From Fidelibacterota bacterium (GTDB lineage Bacteria > Fidelibacterota > UBA2242 > JAFGTP01): DNA of 12,422 nt. The notes below the pieces were generated by a model. That model was not told the origin of the DNA. It made no database searches and was given only the letters and a program-made list of their open reading frames with translations. Where the stretch lies: the NCBI GenBank assembly GCA_021735285.1, contig JAIPHI010000077.1:1-12422 (forward strand), written 5' to 3'. Position numbers and translations under genes: made by a program. Of the stretch, positions 6,514 through 12,422 are shown one piece after another. Position 1 is the first letter of the stretch; the number at the start of each line of letters is the position of its first letter.

Positions 6514-9492
6514 TTAATCACAATTTTCTATTGTGATTATCCCCCGTCCGCTTTTTCCATCCATTTTTACATTCATCGTACCTGGTAACTTAACATGCTT
6601 ACAATACTGCCTATCTTCAGCTACCTTCCCCTGTTTCTTTAGCCAATCCCAATGCAAGTAATCTGTGGTTGATGAGTGTGGTACTGAAATATATCCCAGC
6701 TCCATTGAGACAACATTATGGAAAAAATGAGTCCCCTGCGACGGTTCAATTTCAAATCCTTCGAATCCGGTTTCCACAATAACTTTGGCCATATTGATAT
6801 CATTAAACTGGACCGGAATTCCTAAAAATCGATCCTGAGACCCCCAGCGGCCAGGCCCGATCAATAGATATCGATTACCTTTCTCTCGCATCTTAGCGTT
6901 CAATTCTTTGACCTCATTTCTAATGGCCATTGTTTCGGTCTTATCAAAATCTTCACTCGTAATAAATATTACATCTTCCAGATCACAAAACTGGCCATTG
7001 CCCATACAATGTTCACTGTACAAAAGAGTATTATTTTCATCGATCTTGTCCGGAATATGAACTTCACGGGAACCCACAGCCAAAGGTCTGATCTGTAATA
7101 AATAAAATGTTGGTTCTTCATCCTGTTTTTCTTGTAGATCGACTGCAAACTCAATTTCGATAGGCATCCCGAAAGCCGCTTCTCCAAGTTCCATTATTTT
7201 GTCAACAATTTCTGCAAGAGGAAAATAATTATATTTCAGAATGTAATCAAAATTCATCACAATCGGACCATCTTTTCTCAATCCCGGCCTAATCCGATTG
7301 TTTTGCATATCAAGTACAGAGGCCAGATGCTTGAGAGACCCATGAGAACGCAATTTTTCGAGCCCAATCTTATCTAAAGTTATATCGTCGCCTTTAACCA
7401 GGCTGTAATTCTGTTTTTTCAGATTTAAAGCAAAAATAAATTTTTGGGAGTCCTTGATTAAAGAATCTCTTTTAAGCAGATTTTTATCCGGATATTTGGG
7501 ACAGAAACGGTAAGTATTTTCTCCATCCACAACTGATTTCCCTAACCCGGCTGCAATCGAAACCACACCATCCTCATGATCTAAGTCAGAGACGGGATAG
7601 AAATTATATGATTGAGCAACACCTGAAATATGAGGATAATAATATTTTTCATCAAAGCACGAACCTGTAATTTCCTGGATAATTACAGCCATTTTTTCTT
7701 CGCTTATTCTGTGATTTAGGTTATTAATATACATTCTGGCTCTTTCTGTATAGACCGAAGCAAAAACAAGTTTCACAGCTGTTATTAGTTGTTGTATTCG
7801 AACTGATTTTTGGGGATCATTATTCGGTAACATGTAAGTTCTATAGATTCCTGCAAAAGGTTCGGAATATGAATCTTCCAAAAGACCTGAGGAGCGCACC
7901 GCCAGTGGCTTATCAATTTGGGAGACCACTACTCCTAACCTTTCCAAAAGTTGATCAGTTAGCTGCCCTGCTAAAAAATATCTGTTAATCTGTTCATCAC
8001 TTAAACCTTCTATATCCATTTCATCCAGATTATTATTCTCGATAAAATCATCGAATTCATTAGTTCCAATAATAGCTGTGGGTGGAGTAACGATATTACA
8101 ATCTTCTATTTCTTGACCAAAATCCATACTAACTAATAAAGCATTTAAAAAGGCCAGGCCACGACCTTTCCCGCCTAATGAGCCATCCCTTAACTGGATA
8201 ATTTCATTAGGTTCAAAAGAGCAGTAATCGTGATACTTGATCACCTTACCTTTTTCGCGTTGATCCAGGATATTGTTAATTGTATTTAATAGATATTCCC
8301 GGGATTCTGAAATAGATCCAAAATCCTGAAGACGTAAGGGTCTGATTTTTCTAGCTATTTCAATCTCGCCCCGAGCCATAAGCCAGGAAGAGAAGTGATT
8401 GCGAACCGTATGATATTTCAGAACAGAATCCGGAATCCTTTGTAATTTTATCCTTAATTCAGAAAGTGAATGGGCTGTATCATAATAGCCTTGTTCATCT
8501 TTAAGGATAAATTCTCCAAATCCGAGATAATCATGAATAAATTTTCCAATCTTATTAATCAATTGCGGATCAAATTTGTGTAGAAAAGTAACATCAAATT
8601 TTTCAGCTAATTCTTTATTATCCAGCTCCGATGACATCAAAATAATTGGAATATCAAAATCATCATTGGATTTGATATTAGATATCAATTTAAGGCCGGC
8701 TTCTTCATCCATCTCTTCATTATGAGGGAATTTAATATCCGAAATTACAGTTGAAATATATTCACTATAATCCCGGTAAATCGAGATTGCTTCTTCGTAA
8801 CTATGAGCAACAATTACCTTGGGTCGGGCCCGCATTCTAAGTCTTTTATTAATATCATTGACTTCTTCCCGAATCAAAATCTGAGTTTGCTCCACTATTC
8901 TTTCATAAAGATAAGGCAAGATCATAGAATAATATTTTACAGAATCCTCGACGAGTAGAATTACTCTGACTAAACCTTCTCTGGTATCATTGGCCAGATT
9001 GTCCCTATCCTCTACTGATTTTATCATAGCGAGAAATAATTTGGCGTCTCCATTCCACAGAAATATTTTATCAAATAGTTCGACATCCTTTTTATTGTTT
9101 TTGATCTGGCGGGCTTCGGATGCAGAGCTTAATAGAAGAATCAATGGTAGAGCCTTATAATTCTCTTTAATCTGGCGGGCAAGATCTAGAAATGACATTT
9201 TTCCAATATGTTTCATAGTAACCACCAGATCATAATTATCTTTTTCCAATTCTTTCAGAGCCATCTTAGCAGTGGGTACACTGGTAACGCGGGGTGCCAG
9301 ACTCAGGTTCAGTTGCCGATATTCTCCAAATATTTTTTCCGAAAGCCGGCCATCCTGCTCAAAAGTGAAAGCATCATAGAAGCTGGATACCAGCAGGATC
9401 TTTTTAATCCTGTTTTGCATCAATTTATGGAAGCTTTCTTCACCGTATTTGAATTTGTTATAATATTTTTTCAGTTCCTCTAGTTCCATCAT
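6514..9492 (-). CDS. Double-receiver / PEP-pyruvate dikinase ATP-binding domain fusion protein
   Basis: This 992-residue protein has four parts. Residues about 30-160 form a degenerate receiver with no acidic pocket or phospho-Asp. Residues about 176-322 form a second receiver with Glu182/Asp183, Asp252 as likely phosphoacceptor, Ser287 and Lys306. Residues about 435-805 form the ATP-grasp N-terminal domain of PEP synthase and pyruvate phosphate dikinase: GGKGRGL (440-446), AVRSSGLLED (531-540), IIQE (604-607), SGVAQ (623-627), GLGKSVVDG (649-657) and LLQIRP (798-803). A C-terminal block contains GPGRWGS (879-885) and SQGTHFF (918-924). The phospho-His domain (GGxxSHAA type) and PEP-binding barrel are missing, so PEP synthesis is unlikely. 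It is probably a signalling or phosphotransfer protein of unknown target. The start is one of two adjacent ATGs; GAGGA (9496-9500) is better spaced for the second (9489). Confidence 0.85.
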   Translation of the reverse strand: MMELEELKKYYNKFKYGEESFHKLMQNRIKKILLVSSFYDAFTFEQDGRLSEKIFGEYRQLNLSLAPRVTSVPTAKMALKELEKDNYDLVVTMKHIGKMSFLDLARQIKENYKALPLILLLSSASEARQIKNNKKDVELFDKIFLWNGDAKLFLAMIKSVEDRDNLANDTREGLVRVILLVEDSVKYYSMILPYLYERIVEQTQILIREEVNDINKRLRMRARPKVIVAHSYEEAISIYRDYSEYISTVISDIKFPHNEEMDEEAGLKLISNIKSNDDFDIPIILMSSELDNKELAEKFDVTFLHKFDPQLINKIGKFIHDYLGFGEFILKDEQGYYDTAHSLSELRIKLQRIPDSVLKYHTVRNHFSSWLMARGEIEIARKIRPLRLQDFGSISESREYLLNTINNILDQREKGKVIKYHDYCSFEPNEIIQLRDGSLGGKGRGLAFLNALLVSMDFGQEIEDCNIVTPPTAIIGTNEFDDFIENNNLDEMDIEGLSDEQINRYFLAGQLTDQLLERLGVVVSQIDKPLAVRSSGLLEDSYSEPFAGIYRTYMLPNNDPQKSVRIQQLITAVKLVFASVYTERARMYINNLNHRISEEKMAVIIQEITGSCFDEKYYYPHISGVAQSYNFYPVSDLDHEDGVVSIAAGLGKSVVDGENTYRFCPKYPDKNLLKRDSLIKDSQKFIFALNLKKQNYSLVKGDDITLDKIGLEKLRSHGSLKHLASVLDMQNNRIRPGLRKDGPIVMNFDYILKYNYFPLAEIVDKIMELGEAAFGMPIEIEFAVDLQEKQDEEPTFYLLQIRPLAVGSREVHIPDKIDENNTLLYSEHCMGNGQFCDLEDVIFITSEDFDKTETMAIRNEVKELNAKMREKGNRYLLIGPGRWGSQDRFLGIPVQFNDINMAKVIVETGFEGFEIEPSQGTHFFHNVVSMELGYISVPHSSTTDYLHWDWLKKQGKVAEDRQYCKHVKLPGTMNVKMDGKSGRGIITIENCD
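6515..6539. other. Perfect 10-bp inverted repeat at convergent gene ends
   Basis: TAATCACAAT (6515-6524) and ATTGTGATTA (6530-6539) are exact reverse complements around a five-base loop. The repeat covers the last codons of the minus-strand gene and lies 38 bases after the plus-strand permease stop. It could act as a bidirectional RNA 3'-end hairpin. Neither strand shows a T-run after it, so intrinsic termination is not demonstrated. Confidence 0.35.
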
Positions 9493-9521
9493 AATTCCTC
9501 TAGCATGTTTTATGACTATAT

Positions 9522-9550
9522 ATAATAAGGATTTTTGAGAGGATAATCAA
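9522..9550 (-). promoter_or_regulatory. Candidate sigma-70-type promoter for the receiver/dikinase gene
   Basis: Read on the minus strand, TTGATT (9550-9545) is followed after exactly 17 bases by TATTAT (9527-9522), close to the TTGACA/TATAAT consensus. Transcription would start about 20-25 bases before the ATG. This would give the gene its own promoter, independent of the DsrE-type gene 161 bases upstream. AT-rich DNA makes chance matches easy. Confidence 0.4.
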
Positions 9551-9653
9551 AATAAAGTTTATAACTGGAGAAGGAATTAGTTTCCCTTCAAGAAAGGATA
9601 ATAAAATAACTTAGTAAAGGTCTAATCATTCAATTAGGAGTATTTTTTGTTAT

Positions 9654-10091
9654 CTAAAACACCAATACTTCTCGGCCGGCTTTTAGGTAATTAGTTAATG
9701 GCTTTCCCATATACTTTACCTCGACTCCCAATTCTTCTAACTGCTCCGTTGCGCTATATTGTTCTGCACACCATTTACAGGAGGTGAGAGTTACTCCGTT
9801 TTTCTTCATCTGAATGACTTTTTCCTGGAGTTCAGTACTCTCTACTAATAAGTTTGTCGAAGGGCCCCAGATTATAAGTTCAACATTATCCCACCAACCC
9901 TGTTTACTGGAATTTAAACCATAGACAAAAACAACCTTTTTAAATACTTCCGGATCCTTGCTGGTCCAGAGGATTACAAGAGAATCACTTTTATTATAAT
10001 TTTCATGGGCGTTATGAGAGTGCGCTCCTGTTTGAGCTATTAAGGATATACAAAATCCCGTTAACAGAAGTGTCAAAATCGGTTTCTTCAT
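9654..10091 (-). CDS. Secreted DsrE-family protein with CxxC motif
   Basis: From the chosen start the product has 145 residues. A signal peptide (MKK, then a hydrophobic core to about 19) likely cleaves at LIA-QTG, and the mature protein begins with a His-rich stretch (His24, His26, His29). The rest has the DsrE pattern: an early strand (SLVILWTS), IIWGPS (73-78), Cys105-Lys-Trp-Cys108 after NGVTLTS, then LGVEVKYMGKPLT and a short C-terminal strand. DsrE proteins bind or relay sulfane sulfur through cysteines. This one should act outside the cytoplasm. AAGGAG lies 7 bases before ATG 10091 but only 1 base before ATG 10097, so the inner start is preferred. It is divergent from the cytoplasmic sulfur operon, which suggests a related job. 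It has no lipobox (Phe precedes Cys14). Confidence 0.8.
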   Translation of the reverse strand: MKKPILTLLLTGFCISLIAQTGAHSHNAHENYNKSDSLVILWTSKDPEVFKKVVFVYGLNSSKQGWWDNVELIIWGPSTNLLVESTELQEKVIQMKKNGVTLTSCKWCAEQYSATEQLEELGVEVKYMGKPLTNYLKAGREVLVF

Positions 10092-10098
10092 TATCATA

Positions 10099-10104
10099 CT
10101 CCTT
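10099..10104 (-). promoter_or_regulatory. Ribosome binding site deciding the DsrE-type start
   Basis: Minus-strand AAGGAG is 7 bases from the ATG at 10091 and 1 base from the ATG at 10097. Normal spacing selects the inner ATG, which also gives a cleaner signal peptide (MKK start). Confidence 0.65.
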
Positions 10105-10193
10105 TTTAAATTTACTGTTTTAAGGTGTCTACCATTTTAAATAATAATTTTCCTACTTCAAATTAAAATATTTGGAATAAATTAAAAAAAGAA

Positions 10194-10222
10194 TTGACAT
10201 TTAAATATTATAGCCATACTTT
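10194..10222 (+). promoter_or_regulatory. Candidate promoter of the tusA-dsrE2-iscS-like-iscU operon
   Basis: A perfect TTGACA (10194-10199) is followed after 17 bases by TACTTT (10217-10222), which keeps the T, A and final T most important in a -10 box. Transcription would begin near 10229, giving a leader of about 55 bases before the tusA ATG. The -10 match is weak (3 of 6), so the -35 carries most of the case. Confidence 0.45.
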
Positions 10223-10242
10223 TCCTATAGTTTTGATAGGAA
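10222..10242. promoter_or_regulatory. Inverted repeat at the predicted transcription start, possible operator
   Basis: TTCCTAT (10222-10228) and ATAGGAA (10236-10242) are perfect 7-base reverse complements with a 7-base spacer. The centre-to-centre distance of 14 bases and the placement across the predicted start site (about -7 to +14) fit an operator for a dimeric repressor. The regulator is not in the window. It could also be a leader hairpin in RNA. Confidence 0.4.
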
Positions 10243-10284
10243 TTAGTTTTGACAATTGAAAAACGATAAGTAAGAGGAAATAAA

Positions 10285-10506
10285 ATGAGCATTATAAAAG
10301 TGAATTGCATAAATGAAACCTGCCCGGTGCCGCTGGTGGAAACGCGCAAGGCTCTGCGAAAAGCAGCAGAAGGAGATACTATCGAGGTGCAGGGCACCCA
10401 TTCCTCTTCTAAAAAGGAAATCCCGATGGCAGTCGAATCGATGGGATATGAATTGAAGTCAATTGAAGAAAATGATGATTATTGGACAATCAAGATACAA
10501 AAATAG
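10285..10506 (+). CDS. tusA: TusA/SirA-family sulfur carrier protein
   Basis: The 73-residue product has the length and fold pattern of TusA: an N-terminal strand, the Cys13-Pro-Val-Pro16 motif at the start of the first helix, the ETRKAL helix, a central GDTIEV strand, and a C-terminal IPMAVESMGY helix before the last strands. In TusA the CPxP cysteine carries a persulfide and passes sulfur between proteins in the cytoplasm. An extra Cys8 lies five residues before it. GAGG (10274-10277) is 7 bases before the ATG. The dsrE2-like gene starts 8 bases after the stop. The first-gene position and partners suggest it handles sulfur for this operon rather than tRNA thiolation, though that is inference: no tusBCD or mnmA is seen here. 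Confidence 0.9.
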   Translation: MSIIKVNCINETCPVPLVETRKALRKAAEGDTIEVQGTHSSSKKEIPMAVESMGYELKSIEENDDYWTIKIQK

Positions 10507-10514
10507 AGGTCAAA

Positions 10515-10934
10515 ATGTCTGAAAAAGCAACAATTATCTTGCATAGCGGTGATATGGATAAGGCCTACAGCGCCTTAATTATTGGTAATGGCGCTCTGGC
10601 AATGGGAATGGATGTCTCTATCTTCTTTACCTTTTGGGGATTGGAAAGATTGAAAAAGAATAAATTAGAAAGTGGTGCTCTATCAAAAATGAATTTGTTT
10701 GGTCTGGGTAAATGGTTGATCAAGCGTAAAATGAAAAAGTCAGGAGTCGCTTCTCTAAACAAACTGCTCGACAATTATCTTGAATTAGGTGGAAAAATAC
10801 TGGCCTGCGATATGACCATGGATATTATGGGTATAGACAAAGAGGATCTTCGGGACGACGTAATTACTGAATATTGTGCTGTGGGCACTTATGTCCAGGA
10901 AGCCCGTGAATCAGAAGTAACATTATTTATATAA
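10515..10934 (+). CDS. dsrE2: DsrE2-like (DsrE/F/H superfamily) sulfur-relay protein
   Basis: The 139-residue product matches the DsrE2 group closely. It has an N-terminal ILHSGDMDKAYSAL region, IGNGALAMGMDVSIFF (23-38), TFWGL (39-43), a basic linker (about 55-76), and the characteristic ILACDMTMDIMG segment with Cys98, followed by a final strand ending LFI. DsrE2 proteins are cytoplasmic or membrane-associated partners of TusA in sulfur transfer, and Cys98 is the likely persulfide site. A second cysteine, Cys121, occurs near the C-terminus. The ATG at 10515 is preceded by AGAGGT at 10505-10510. A longer frame from 10482 would overlap tusA and adds residues not belonging to the fold. The gene lies 8 bases after tusA and 10 before the next gene, so it is within one operon. 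Confidence 0.88.
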   Translation: MSEKATIILHSGDMDKAYSALIIGNGALAMGMDVSIFFTFWGLERLKKNKLESGALSKMNLFGLGKWLIKRKMKKSGVASLNKLLDNYLELGGKILACDMTMDIMGIDKEDLRDDVITEYCAVGTYVQEARESEVTLFI

Positions 10935-10944
10935 GAGGTAAATT

Positions 10945-12147
10945 ATGGAAAATAAAAATATATATCTTGATAATTCGGCTGCAACTCGACTAGACGAGAA
11001 AGTACTGGAGGCCATGAAGCCCTTTTTATTTGAAACCTATGCTGTAGCTTCATCGGAATTTGGCTATTCGATGGGAATCAAGACTAGAGAAGCACTTGCC
11101 CAAGCTCGAGAGTGGCTTGCAAAGGATATTTCTGCTGATGCAGAAGAACTAATATTCACATCCGGAGCTACTGAATCCAGTAATATTGCAATAAAGAGCT
11201 CCGTTGAAAAACTATCTAAGAAAGAAAAGAATCACATTATTACCAGCCAAATAGAAGATTTTCCGGTTCTAAATAGCTGTAAAAAACTGGAAAATCAAGG
11301 CTTCCGGGTAACCTATCTCCCGGTTGATGAAAATGGATTTGTTGATCCGGCTCAATTGGAGAAAGCAATAACCGACCATACAATTCTGGTATCTATTCAG
11401 CATGCCAACCAGGAGATTGGCACAGTTCAGGATATAGCCAAAATCGGAAAGATCTGTAAAGAAAATGATGTGCTTTTTCACACAGATGCAACCCATACTT
11501 TTCGGAGGCTCCCAATAGATGTAAACAAATTTAATATTGACCTCGTGACTCTCTCTGCCCATACAATTCACGGCCCAAAAGGGATAGGTGGCTTGTATGT
11601 GCGAAAAGGAACTCCGCTTGCAAAATATTTTGATGGTGGTTTTCAGGAATTTGATAAGCGGCCTGGATTGGTAAATATTCCTGGGGCTGTTGGATTTGCA
11701 AAAGCAGCAGAACTGGTAACTGAAGAGGAAAATAACAAATTAACTAATTTAAGAGATCACTTAATCAATAGGATACTCGATGAAATACCAAAAACAACCC
11801 TAAATGGCCATCGAAAAAAGCGGGTACCCCAGAATGCTAATATTACATTTCATCTGGTGGAAGGGGAATCGATCACATTACATATGGATATGCGCGGTTT
11901 TTCGCTTTCGACTGGATCAGCATGTTTTAGTAATTCTTTGGAAGCCAGCCATGTAATTCTGGGAATCGGAGGTGATCATGAGCGGGCGCATGGTTCGGTT
12001 AGATTTTCACTAAGCAGATATAATACAAAAGAACAAGTCGATAGGACCGTAGATGAAATAAGTGATGTAATCCAAAAACTAAGGGATATCAGTCCTTTAA
12101 GTAATGGAAGTGAACAAAATGAACTGCAAAAAGAAAAAATATCATAG
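10945..12147 (+). CDS. NifS/IscS-fold protein lacking the PLP-binding lysine
   Basis: The 400 residues align along their length with class V aminotransferase cysteine desulfurases (about 400 residues): YLDNSAAT near the N-terminus, SGATES (73-78), ANQEIG (154-159), HTDA (179-182), GPKGIGGLYV (210-219) and GSAC (324-327) with the sulfur-accepting Cys327. The lysine that holds PLP should follow SAH in SAHKxxGPKG, but codon 11563-11565 is ACA, giving Thr207. Other cofactor contacts differ too: the stacking His of the EHxxV motif is Asp105, the Gln after DAxQ is His184, and the usual RSGT reads RPGL (239-242). Asp181, Thr76, His206 and Asn155 remain. It is likely inactive as a cysteine desulfurase while keeping the fold and mobile Cys loop. 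GAGG (10935-10938) precedes the ATG; iscU follows after 62 bases. Confidence 0.92.
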   Translation: MENKNIYLDNSAATRLDEKVLEAMKPFLFETYAVASSEFGYSMGIKTREALAQAREWLAKDISADAEELIFTSGATESSNIAIKSSVEKLSKKEKNHIITSQIEDFPVLNSCKKLENQGFRVTYLPVDENGFVDPAQLEKAITDHTILVSIQHANQEIGTVQDIAKIGKICKENDVLFHTDATHTFRRLPIDVNKFNIDLVTLSAHTIHGPKGIGGLYVRKGTPLAKYFDGGFQEFDKRPGLVNIPGAVGFAKAAELVTEEENNKLTNLRDHLINRILDEIPKTTLNGHRKKRVPQNANITFHLVEGESITLHMDMRGFSLSTGSACFSNSLEASHVILGIGGDHERAHGSVRFSLSRYNTKEQVDRTVDEISDVIQKLRDISPLSNGSEQNELQKEKIS

Positions 12148-12173
12148 AGACTTGGCTTAAAAAACTAAGTCTC
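12147..12173 (+). other. Intercistronic hairpin between iscS-like gene and iscU
   Basis: GAGACTTGG (12147-12155) pairs with CTAAGTCTC (12165-12173) as a 9-bp stem (one G-U) around a nine-base A-rich loop, starting at the last base of the stop codon. The bases after it are A-rich with no T-run, so it is more like an mRNA stability or processing hairpin than an intrinsic terminator. It may set different expression of iscU and the upstream genes. Confidence 0.45.
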
Positions 12174-12196
12174 AAATAGATAAGGTTCAAATAACC

Positions 12197-12203
12197 AAGG
12201 AGG
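12197..12203 (+). promoter_or_regulatory. Strong ribosome binding site of iscU
   Basis: AAGGAGG is a near-perfect anti-Shine-Dalgarno match, 6 bases before the ATG at 12210. It is the strongest such site in the window, suggesting that the scaffold is made in greater amount than its upstream neighbours. Confidence 0.7.
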
Positions 12204-12209
12204 AATAAA

Positions 12210-12422
12210 ATGGATTTCCCATATAGCGATAAAGTTTTAGAACATTTTAAAAATCCGCAAAATGTAGGTGAGATAGAAGATGCCGATGGCAAAGCCCAGG
12301 AAGGTAGTCCGGCCTGTGGCGATATGGTCTCGGTACATATAAAATTGGATGATGATAAAAAACATATAAAAGATATAAAATTCAAATCCTATGGTTGCGC
12401 TTCTAATATTGCTACCGGGTCG
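12210..12422 (+). CDS. iscU: IscU/NifU N-terminal-type Fe-S cluster scaffold (5' part, cut by window end)
   Basis: Seventy-one codons are visible before the window ends, about half of a usual IscU of 125-150 residues. They match the family throughout: YSDKVLEHFKNPQNVG (5-20), the first ligand motif Pro-Ala-Cys36-Gly-Asp38, and Tyr-Gly-Cys63 followed by the ATGS turn. IscU assembles [2Fe-2S] clusters on three conserved cysteines plus Asp and His and hands them to apoproteins. Cys36, Asp38 and Cys63 are seen; the third cysteine lies beyond the edge. Its normal sulfur donor is IscS, yet here the adjacent IscS-like protein lacks the PLP lysine. A strong ribosome site precedes it, and it sits 62 bases after that gene with a hairpin between them. 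Confidence 0.95.
   Translation, partial: MDFPYSDKVLEHFKNPQNVGEIEDADGKAQEGSPACGDMVSVHIKLDDDKKHIKDIKFKSYGCASNIATGS

Noticed and set aside
6515..6539. Intrinsic terminator for the permease or the dikinase-type gene
   Set aside because: The 10-bp stem is perfect but no T-run follows on either strand, so I list it only as an inverted repeat.
6514..9492. Annotation as phosphoenolpyruvate synthase
   Set aside because: Only the ATP-binding domain is present. The phospho-His swivel domain and PEP-binding barrel are absent, and receivers occupy the N-terminus.
9622..9650. Plus-strand terminator (CTAAT...ATTAG followed by TATTTTTTG)
   Set aside because: The stem is only 5 bp, the T-run is 6 bases further on, and no plus-strand gene ends here. 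On the minus strand, where a gene does end, no T-run follows.
10249..10271. Second TTGACA (10249-10254) as a promoter of the sulfur operon
   Set aside because: No acceptable -10 box lies 16-18 bases downstream; that position runs into the ribosome site.
10482..10514. Longer start for the dsrE2-like gene at ATG 10482
   Set aside because: It overlaps the end of tusA by 25 bases and adds 11 residues outside the DsrE2 fold. ATG 10515 has AGAGGT upstream and begins where family members begin.
10945..12147. Annotation as an active cysteine desulfurase
   Set aside because: The PLP lysine is Thr207 and several other cofactor contacts are changed, despite full-length similarity and a retained Cys327.
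1..12422. tRNA or rRNA genes, CRISPR arrays, insertion sequences, long direct repeats
   Set aside because: I saw no cloverleaf-like segment, spaced repeat series, transposase motif or terminal repeats. Intergenic gaps are all under 190 bases.

Overview
The window is AT-rich bacterial DNA with tightly packed genes. Visible Shine-Dalgarno sites (AAGGAG or GAGG types) precede most starts. Two secreted proteins have signal peptides ending in Ala-Gln (LLAQ, LIAQ), a habit of the FCB superphylum (Bacteroidetes, Cloacimonadota, Marinimicrobia and relatives). Clear Shine-Dalgarno sites argue against a typical Bacteroidetes. My inference is an anaerobic FCB-group or related candidate-phylum bacterium; the phylum cannot be fixed from this sequence alone.

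Region 1 (1-6476, + strand) is envelope and housekeeping. It holds the tail of a coiled-coil protein (possibly LapA), a LapB-like TPR protein with a C-terminal zinc ribbon, a secreted TPR-like protein with a SPOR domain, a full-length DNA polymerase I with proofreading residues intact, and an ABC exporter pair (ATPase plus six-helix ABC-2 permease). The polymerase, ATPase and permease genes overlap by 1 and 4 bases, so they are probably co-transcribed and translationally coupled.

Region 2 (6514-10091, - strand) has two genes. One is a 992-residue protein joining a degenerate receiver, an apparently intact receiver and a PEP/pyruvate-dikinase-type ATP-binding domain, without the phospho-His and PEP-binding domains of true PEP synthase. 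The other is a small secreted DsrE-family protein with a CxxC motif.

Region 3 (10285-12422, + strand) is the most interesting part: a four-gene sulfur/Fe-S cluster read divergently from the secreted DsrE gene. The order is TusA-like sulfur carrier, DsrE2-like protein, NifS/IscS-fold protein, and IscU scaffold (cut by the window end). The IscS-like protein keeps its catalytic-loop cysteine (C327) but has Thr207 where the PLP-binding lysine should be. Several other PLP contacts are also changed. It therefore looks like a former cysteine desulfurase that can no longer desulfurate cysteine, placed between persulfide carriers and an Fe-S scaffold. The working hypothesis is a cysteine-independent sulfur delivery route to IscU, with sulfur arriving through TusA/DsrE2 or as sulfide and the IscS-like protein serving as a cysteine-donating partner. 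An inverted repeat at the expected transcription start suggests the operon is regulated.
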